Assembly (NCBI RefSeq): GCF_000612585.1
Contig: NZ_JFCA01000021.1
Coordinates: 51,367-115,366 of the forward strand
DNA from: Pseudomonas sp. CHM02
GTDB taxonomy: Bacteria > Pseudomonadota > Gammaproteobacteria > Pseudomonadales > Pseudomonadaceae
DNA: 64,000 nt
Direction of reading: 5' to 3'
The position numbers and the translations under genes were made by a program. Below, in pieces: positions 58,745 through 64,000 of the stretch; positions within the stretch are counted from its first letter, which is position 1, and each line of letters begins with the position of its first letter. The notes below the pieces were generated by a model that worked only from the letters and a program-made list of their open reading frames with translations, was not told the origin of the DNA and searched no databases.

Positions 58745-58960
58745 ATGAGTGTGTATGAGTGGGCACGGCAGGAGTTGCGCAGAAGCCAGGACGCGGCACA
58801 GGAAATCGGATTCGACCCCGGCTTGACTCTACGTGCCATGCTCAGCGCGGTGGTGCAGCAAAGCAAGGGTGTGCGCACCTTTGAAGACCTGGCCGACGAG
58901 CTGCAATACCTTGCAGAGAACCTCGACGACCAGCAGGAATACGCTTTTATGCGCCCTTAG
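58745..58960 (+). CDS. Conserved hypothetical protein
   Basis: 71 aa, [33 protein letters not shown]..., soluble, helical, acidic C-terminus ([16 protein letters not shown]). I do not recognise a family with known function. ATG 58745 preferred to 58703 since it follows CACGGATC closely and gives a compact protein. Its stop overlaps the convergent yacG stop by four bases. Confidence 0.7.
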   Translation: MSVYEWARQELRRSQDAAQEIGFDPGLTLRAMLSAVVQQSKGVRTFEDLADELQYLAENLDDQQEYAFMRP

Positions 58961-59157
58961 TGGCGCGGCTGCAGGTCTTCGGAAAATAGCTCGTCTTCGG
59001 CATCCGGGGCGACGGGGATCTTGTGTTCTTCAGCGGCCCAGGCGCCCAGGTCGATGAGTTTGCAGCGCTCCGAGCAGAACGGCCGGTTGAGGTTGGTCGC
59101 TTTCCATTCCACGGGTGCACCGCAGGTTGGGCAGTCGACGGTCAAGGGTTGGCTCAT
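58957..59157 (-). CDS. yacG: DNA gyrase inhibitor / zinc-ribbon protein YacG
   Basis: 66 aa. CPTCGAPV and [12 protein letters not shown] give the four zinc cysteines; acidic tail. In E. coli it inhibits gyrase by binding GyrB. It overlaps the coaE stop by four bases, in the conserved pilD-coaE-yacG order. Confidence 0.95.
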   Translation of the reverse strand: MSQPLTVDCPTCGAPVEWKATNLNRPFCSERCKLIDLGAWAAEEHKIPVAPDAEDELFSEDLQPRH

Positions 59158-59777
59158 GATCGGCCTCCACGCAAAGTAAGGTAAAAGTGATGCAGTCGTT
59201 CGACCTCGCTGTGCAGCCAGGCGAGGTCCCGGTCGTTGACCAGCACGTCATCGGCATGGTTCAGGCGATCGTCTCGGCTGGACTGGGCCTTGAGAATCGC
59301 GTGTACCTGTTGTTCGTTGATGCCGTCGCGCTGCAGGGTACGCTGAATCTGCAGCGATTGCGGCACATCGATCACCAGGATGCGCTGGGTCATGCTGTAC
59401 TGGCCTGATTCGATCAGCAGCGGCGACACCAATATCGCGTAGGGTGACTTCGCGCGCGCCAGGTGGCTGCGAATCTCCTCGCCAATCAACGGGTGCAACA
59501 AGGCTTCGAGCCAGCGGCGCTCTTCGGGAACTTCAAAGATCAGCTTGCGCAATGCGCCTCGGTCCAACTGGCCGTCCGGCTGCAGCACGCCGGCACCAAA
59601 GTGCTCGGCGATACGCGCCAGCGCCGGCCGACCAGGCTCGACCACCCAGCGGGCAGCGTGGTCGGCGTCCACCAGGTCGATGCCCAGGTCGATAAAGTGC
59701 TGGGCCGCCGCGCTTTTACCGCTGCCGATGCCGCCGGTGAGGCCAAGAATCCAGGGTGTTGCAACAGAAGTGGTCAT
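59154..59777 (-). CDS. coaE: Dephospho-CoA kinase
   Basis: 207 aa, last step of coenzyme A synthesis. P-loop [16 protein letters not shown] near residue 12, [12 protein letters not shown], and PLLIESGQ in the CoA-binding region. Start ATG 59777 ([13 protein letters not shown]) overlaps the pilD stop by four bases; the frame open to 60305 lies inside pilD. Confidence 0.96.
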   Translation of the reverse strand: MTTSVATPWILGLTGGIGSGKSAAAQHFIDLGIDLVDADHAARWVVEPGRPALARIAEHFGAGVLQPDGQLDRGALRKLIFEVPEERRWLEALLHPLIGEEIRSHLARAKSPYAILVSPLLIESGQYSMTQRILVIDVPQSLQIQRTLQRDGINEQQVHAILKAQSSRDDRLNHADDVLVNDRDLAWLHSEVERLHHFYLTLRGGRS

Positions 59778-60640
59778 CTGAAACCGACAGACTGCAAATA
59801 GAAGTCGGTTATTTGACCACCCCAGAGCAATGCAATCCAGCCGGCAATCGCCAGATACGGACCAAATGGCATCGGTGCCGACGCCTGGACCTTGTGCAGG
59901 CGCATCAGGATCAAGCCCACGAACACACCGACCAGCGACGACATCAACAGCGTCAGCGGCAGGATCTGCCAGCCGCCCCAGGCACCGAGCAGCGCCAGCA
60001 GCTTGAAGTCGCCGTGGCCCATGCCGTCCTTGCCGGTGACCAGCTTGAACAGCCAGAAGACGCTCCACAGGCTCATGTACCCGATCACCGCGCCCCACAG
60101 GGCATCGGACAGTGTCGTCAGCAGGCCGAACCCGTTGACGATCAGCCCCAGCCACAGCAGCGGCATCACCAGCACATCCGGCAACAGCTGATGGTCTGCA
60201 TCGATCAGGCTCATTGCCAGCAACCCCCAGCTCAACACCAGCACCGCGCCCGCTTGCCAGCCAAAGCCGAAATGCCAGGCTACCCAGGCTGAGATCAGCG
60301 CGCACGCCAGTTCAGTGAGTGGATAACGGGCGCTGATCGCACCTTGGCAATGGGCACAGCGGCCTCGCAGAAACAGGTAACTGAGCAGTGGGATATTTTC
60401 CCACGGGCGTATCGGATGATTGCAGTGCGGGCAGCAGGAATTGGGGTGCATCAGATTGCAGGTCGGCCCGGCAGGTTCAGCGGGCAAGCCGAGCACCTCA
60501 TGGGCCTGAGCGCGCCATTCCCGTTCGAGCATTTTCGGCAGGCGCCACACCACTACGTTGAGAAAACTGCCGACGATCAGCCCGAGTACTGTCGCCATCG
60601 CAACAAACGCCCAGGGGGAGTCAGCCAGCAGCAGGCTCAA
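59774..60640 (-). CDS. pilD: Prepilin peptidase / N-methyltransferase PilD
   Basis: 288 aa integral membrane aspartic protease. It cleaves prepilins after the leader Gly and methylates the new N-terminus. The cytoplasmic zinc loop CCPHC...CAHC is at ~70-100, and both catalytic Asp motifs are present: [12 protein letters not shown] and [12 protein letters not shown] (GxGD). It serves PilA, the minor pilins encoded here and any type II pseudopilins. It overlaps pilC by four bases. Confidence 0.97.
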   Translation of the reverse strand: MSLLLADSPWAFVAMATVLGLIVGSFLNVVVWRLPKMLEREWRAQAHEVLGLPAEPAGPTCNLMHPNSCCPHCNHPIRPWENIPLLSYLFLRGRCAHCQGAISARYPLTELACALISAWVAWHFGFGWQAGAVLVLSWGLLAMSLIDADHQLLPDVLVMPLLWLGLIVNGFGLLTTLSDALWGAVIGYMSLWSVFWLFKLVTGKDGMGHGDFKLLALLGAWGGWQILPLTLLMSSLVGVFVGLILMRLHKVQASAPMPFGPYLAIAGWIALLWGGQITDFYLQSVGFR

Positions 60641-61845
60641 AACGCACTCCCCAATTGGAAGACCGGCAGGTACATGGCAATCACCAGCGCGCCGACGATG
60701 CCTCCTAATACCACCATGATCAGCGGCTCCATCAGGCTGGTGAGGTTATCGACACAATTATCCACATCCGCCTCGTAATGGTGGGCAACCTTTTCCAGCA
60801 TGCGATCCAGCGTGCCGGACTCTTCGCCGATGGCCGTCATCTGGATTGCCATGCCGGGGAACAGGCCGCTGGCGGCCATGGATTGATTCAATTGCATGCC
60901 CGTCGCTACGTCGCGTCGCATCTGTTCGATTGCCTGTCTGAAGGGATCGGAACCGACGGCACCGGCCACAGAGTCCAGCGCCTGCACCAACGGGACGCCG
61001 GCGGCAAACGTGGTGGACAGCGTGCGGGCGTAGCGGGCCACGGCGGATTTGCTCAGCAGTTTGCCTGCCAGGGGCGTTTTCAACAAACAGCTGTCCAGCC
61101 ATAGACGGAAATCCGCTAAGCATCGATACGCTTCGCGCAGCCCCAGGCCTCCCGCAAGAATACCCAGCGCCACGACCCACCAGGCTTTCTGCATGAACTC
61201 GGAAAGGGCGATGACCTGCAAGGTGAAACCAGGCAGTTCGCCGTCGACCCCGGCGAACAGCGTCTGGAATTGTGGCACGACGTGGACCAGCAATACGCCG
61301 GTAACGACGCTGGCGACCACCAGGACGGTGAGCGGATAGGTCATGGCTTTTTTGATCCTGGCCTTTAGCTGCTCGCTCTTTTCTCGGTGTATCGCAACAC
61401 GTTCCAGCAAGGTTTCCAGCGCTCCGGCCTGTTCGCCGGCGGCCACCAGGTTGCAGTACAGCGCGTCGAAATAGCGAGGTTGCTTGCGCAGTGCTTCGGC
61501 AAGACTGGTGCCAGCGGCGATCGCCTGTTTCAAGCCTTGCACCAGCTCGCGCACGGCGCGGTCATCGAAACCTTCGGCGATGATGTCGAAGGCCTGCAGA
61601 AGAGGAATGCCGGCCTTCAGCAGCGTGGCCAGCTGGCGGGTGAGCAGGGTAATGTCGGCCGGCCTGATCGCCGATGCGAGGCTCGGCAGCACCGCGGACT
61701 TCTTGCGTACACGCCCCGGGCTGATGCCTTGCCGGCGTAACTGCGCCTTGACCAGAGCAAGGGTGTGCCCGGTGGTTTGCCCGGACACCCGGCGTCCTTT
61801 GCGGTTGATGCCTTCCCAGGCGTAGAGCGTTGCAGCGTTGTCCAT
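60637..61845 (-). CDS. pilC: Type IV pilus inner-membrane platform protein PilC
   Basis: 402 aa from ATG 61845. Two T2SS-F domains (residues ~70-190 and ~270-400) with membrane helices near 168-190, 215-240 and 370-395. PilC is the inner-membrane platform that the assembly ATPase PilB rotates. The pilB gene that normally precedes pilC is missing: 61846-62044 contains no reading frame for it. It overlaps pilD, so the two remain coupled. Confidence 0.95.
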   Translation of the reverse strand: MDNAATLYAWEGINRKGRRVSGQTTGHTLALVKAQLRRQGISPGRVRKKSAVLPSLASAIRPADITLLTRQLATLLKAGIPLLQAFDIIAEGFDDRAVRELVQGLKQAIAAGTSLAEALRKQPRYFDALYCNLVAAGEQAGALETLLERVAIHREKSEQLKARIKKAMTYPLTVLVVASVVTGVLLVHVVPQFQTLFAGVDGELPGFTLQVIALSEFMQKAWWVVALGILAGGLGLREAYRCLADFRLWLDSCLLKTPLAGKLLSKSAVARYARTLSTTFAAGVPLVQALDSVAGAVGSDPFRQAIEQMRRDVATGMQLNQSMAASGLFPGMAIQMTAIGEESGTLDRMLEKVAHHYEADVDNCVDNLTSLMEPLIMVVLGGIVGALVIAMYLPVFQLGSAF

Positions 61846-62044
61846 GTCACGGTTCCGCACAGAGGTCGTCGAAGATTTATAGCTTAGTCAGCTGACGGAT
61901 TCGGGCAGGCCGGTAGCGGAGGATAAAATGTCAGAATGTGCGTCTTGTGCGCGATCGACCGCCTGCAGATGAGTACACTGGCGCCGCTGCACAACACGGG
62001 GCGCAGGATGCGCCTTGTCATGAGTTCTATCCTGGAGAGTGAAT

Positions 62045-62461
62045 GTGATACGTCAAAAAGGTTTTACCCTGATCGAGCTGTTGATCGTCGTGGCAATCAT
62101 CGGCATTTTGGCCACCATCGGCCTGCCCATGTACACCACCCACCAGGCCAAGGCCAAGTTCACCGCCGGCCTGGCTGAAATCACCGCGTTGAAGGCCGGG
62201 TACGAAGACACCCTCAACCAGGGCACCGTACCGACCCTGGCATTGATCGGCGGCACCAGCCCGACAGCCAATTGCAAGATCGAAGTGGCCGGGGATGTCG
62301 CCACGGGCGCAGGTGCCATCACGTGCGAAATACTCGACGCGCCGGCACCCGTGTTGGGCAAGAGCATCAGCCTGACGCGCAATGCCGCCACCGGTTGGAA
62401 GTGCACCACAACCGCTGAGGCCAAATATGTCGCCAAAGGCTGCGGCGCCGACGGCGTATAA
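62045..62461 (+). CDS. pilA: Type IV major pilin PilA
   Basis: 138 aa from GTG 62045, which has GGAG seven bases upstream (the GTG at 62039 would overlap the ribosome site). Six-residue leader ending at Gly, then FTLIELLIVVAIIGILATIGLPMY with Glu5. Four cysteines in the globular half (NCKIE, TCEIL, WKCTT, KGCGAD) allow two disulfides, the last forming a D-region loop. Length is short but normal for class IVa. Divergent from pilC; followed by a pilin-glycosyltransferase-like gene. Confidence 0.95.
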   Translation: MIRQKGFTLIELLIVVAIIGILATIGLPMYTTHQAKAKFTAGLAEITALKAGYEDTLNQGTVPTLALIGGTSPTANCKIEVAGDVATGAGAITCEILDAPAPVLGKSISLTRNAATGWKCTTTAEAKYVAKGCGADGV

Positions 62462-62496
62462 CTGCTAAACCATCCACAGGGAAGTTGAGGTGGCCG

Positions 62497-63897
62497 ATGG
62501 CGTTATCCTTGCAGCAGCGCGGCAGTGTTTTTCTGGTAGCAGTGGTGTGCCTGCTGGTCGTCGGGATCTGTGCACCGTTCAGTGGGCACGATTTGCAGCG
62601 GGCGATGCAAATTTCCATCGGGCTCTGCGCGGTGCTGTATGGGCTGTCGGTCACTCGCGCGGCGCAGCTGGTGGACCGTCCCACCGCCCTTGGCCTGGCG
62701 CTGATTATCGGGTTGGGCCTGGTGTCATCCGCGTTGGCTCACCAGCCGCTCTGGGCGTTTACCGAAGTGGCGTTGTTTGTCAGCGGCGGGGCGATTGCCG
62801 TGGCGTTCGCCTGGCTGCGTCGTCACGGCGGCGAGCCTTTGGATCGAGCCTTGATCATGGTGGTGGTGCTGCTGTGCCTGATCAAGTCGATTCAATACGT
62901 GTATGCGGGCGCGCTTGCATTCACCAGCGCCGAGCGGACGCTGGACCCTGACTTGCTGCTGGCTGGCTTTTCCAACAAACGTTTCTACGGTCAATTCCAG
63001 ACGTTCACCTTGCCGCTGCTGGCACTCCCCTTACTGATCCCAACGCTCTCTCGCTCGCTCAAAGGCGCAGTGTTTGCGTTGCTGTGCGGGTGGTGGCTGA
63101 TCGCGATTGGTGGCGGCACGCGCGGCACCTGGCTTGGCATGGGCGCGGCGGGCGTGGTACTGGCGGCGCTGGGACCCTGGGGCCGGCGCTGGTTGGGTTG
63201 GCAACTGGCCGCAGTACTCGGCGGGCTGTTGCTGTACTGGCTGGTGTTTACGGTGCTGGCGGACTGCCTGGGGATCCAGATCCTCAATGGCGCCAGCGAT
63301 CGCCTCACTACCTCCCTGTCGGGGCGCGGTCCGATCTGGTGGCAGGCCTGGCATATGCTCGTCGAGCGGCCATGGCTGGGTTTCGGACCGATGCATTTTG
63401 CCGACATCGCCAATAAGATTGCCGCGCACCCGCACCAGGCCATCCTGCAATGGGCCAGTGAATGGGGTGTGCCCTCGGCATTGTGCGTTGCGGTTCTGGC
63501 GTGGCGAGGTGGTTGGGCCACCTTCGGATTGCTGCGTGGGCGTGCGCTGTGCGCCGAGCGTGCCGACCTGATGCGGCTCTGCCTGTTTGCGGCGCTGGTG
63601 GGGGCGTTGGTGCAGTCCATGGTCGATGGCGTGATTGTGATGCCCAACTCTCAAGTCTGGCTGGCGCTGGTGGTGGGCTGGTTGATGGCGCTGCATGTAT
63701 GGCGAACCCCGGTAACCGCCGAGCTGCCATTGGCCTGGGGTGCCTGGAAAGCCCTGAGTGTGCTGGCCGTTGGTCTGTTGGTCGTGATTGCCGCGCGTGA
63801 CGTCCCGCACATCACGCAAGCCCAGCAGCAGTACTTGGGCAGCCAGGGTGGCTTGCTGCAACCACGCTTCTGGGCCCAGGGTGTGATTGCTCGCTGA
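62497..63897 (+). CDS. TfpO/PilO-like pilin glycosyltransferase (Wzy_C/O-antigen ligase fold)
   Basis: 466 aa, about 11-12 membrane helices with a large periplasmic loop (~270-340) carrying GRGPIWWQAW...HPHQAILQWASEWG, the conserved His and LQ...EWG signature of O-antigen ligases and PglL/TfpO-type oligosaccharyltransferases. In P. aeruginosa group I strains the gene after pilA encodes TfpO, which adds an O-antigen unit to PilA. ATG 62497 has GAGG six bases upstream; the TTG at 62485 is less likely. Followed by tRNA-Thr, as in P. aeruginosa. Confidence 0.82.
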   Translation: MALSLQQRGSVFLVAVVCLLVVGICAPFSGHDLQRAMQISIGLCAVLYGLSVTRAAQLVDRPTALGLALIIGLGLVSSALAHQPLWAFTEVALFVSGGAIAVAFAWLRRHGGEPLDRALIMVVVLLCLIKSIQYVYAGALAFTSAERTLDPDLLLAGFSNKRFYGQFQTFTLPLLALPLLIPTLSRSLKGAVFALLCGWWLIAIGGGTRGTWLGMGAAGVVLAALGPWGRRWLGWQLAAVLGGLLLYWLVFTVLADCLGIQILNGASDRLTTSLSGRGPIWWQAWHMLVERPWLGFGPMHFADIANKIAAHPHQAILQWASEWGVPSALCVAVLAWRGGWATFGLLRGRALCAERADLMRLCLFAALVGALVQSMVDGVIVMPNSQVWLALVVGWLMALHVWRTPVTAELPLAWGAWKALSVLAVGLLVVIAARDVPHITQAQQQYLGSQGGLLQPRFWAQGVIAR

Positions 63898-63945
63898 CGG
63901 CGGCAAGTTGCCGGACTCCCGATGCGGTGCTAGCTTTAGCCCACC

Positions 63946-64000
63946 GCCCGTGTAGCTCAGCCGGTAGAGCAGCGCACTCGTAACGCGAAGGTCGCAGGTT
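63946..64000 (+). tRNA. tRNA-Thr (anticodon CGT), truncated by window end
   Basis: GCCCGTG acceptor strand, D-arm AGCTCAGCCGGTAGAGC, anticodon loop CTCGTAA; cut within the T-arm at base 64000. In P. aeruginosa this tRNA marks the boundary of the variable pilin cassette. Confidence 0.95.

Noticed and set aside
61992..62035. Possible sigma-54 promoter ahead of pilA
   Set aside because: A GG-N10-GC pair can be forced near 61999-62018 but the surrounding TGGCAC and TTGCA elements do not match. The TGGCGC near 61979 has the wrong spacing.

Overview
The window is chromosomal DNA of a Pseudomonas, most likely of the P. fluorescens group. The evidence is the conserved order hemA-prfA-prmC-moeB-murI, murJ-ribF-ileS-lspA-fkpB-ispH, bamD/rluD-pgeF-clpB and pilD-coaE-yacG, small Pseudomonas-type proteins (DUF3094, DUF1780, PP0621-like), AlgW, and several palindromic REP elements of the GTAGGAGCCGGCTTGCCGGCGAT or GTGGGAGC type. 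Most of the window is core housekeeping sequence.

Layout. 1-504: truncated sigma-54 enhancer-binding regulator resembling HrpR/HrpS, probably the edge of a type III secretion cluster. 886-7793 (minus strand): ychF, pth, rplY, prs, tRNA-Gln, ispE, lolB and a TPR lipoprotein. 8024-12759 (plus): heme, translation-termination and cell-wall genes. 12872-13390: a PagL-type lipid A deacylase. 13504-23486 (minus): the most distinctive region. A nine-gene, almost entirely overlapping operon encodes DUF523/DUF1722, a MerR/LitR-type regulator, DNA photolyase, a SnoaL-like protein, an SDR, an FAD oxidoreductase, DUF1365, a cyclopropane-synthase-like methyltransferase and DUF2878, possibly followed by a YkgJ-like protein. 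Upstream is a second small operon with a renalase-like flavoprotein and a TIGR02450 protein. Three near-identical operators (TGTACA-N12-TGTACA, one with an imperfect half) lie in front of these two operons, which makes this a credible light-responsive photoprotection and membrane-lipid-remodelling regulon.

23697-35538: TIGR01777 SDR, hemH, a 5'-deleted TonB receptor remnant, algW, a Nif3-family gene, cysD-cysNC, an acyltransferase and pta. 35618-44819: a DUF3565 frame with no ordinary start codon, slyD, rpsT, murJ, ribF, ileS, lspA, fkpB and ispH. 44773-47688: minor pilin genes (fimT-like, pilV, pilW, pilX, pilE) without pilY1. 47751-54777: thiO, bamD, rluD, pgeF, and clpB behind a near-perfect sigma-32 promoter. 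55079-55491: tRNA-Asn, Pro, Lys and a second Pro. 55660-59777: NDH-2, small conserved genes, yacG and coaE. 59774-63897: pilD and pilC, then pilA and a TfpO-like pilin glycosyltransferase, with no pilB. The window ends inside tRNA-Thr(CGT).

Assignments rest on reading translations and motifs by eye. No database search was run, so family names for the less familiar proteins are judgements from recognised motifs and context.
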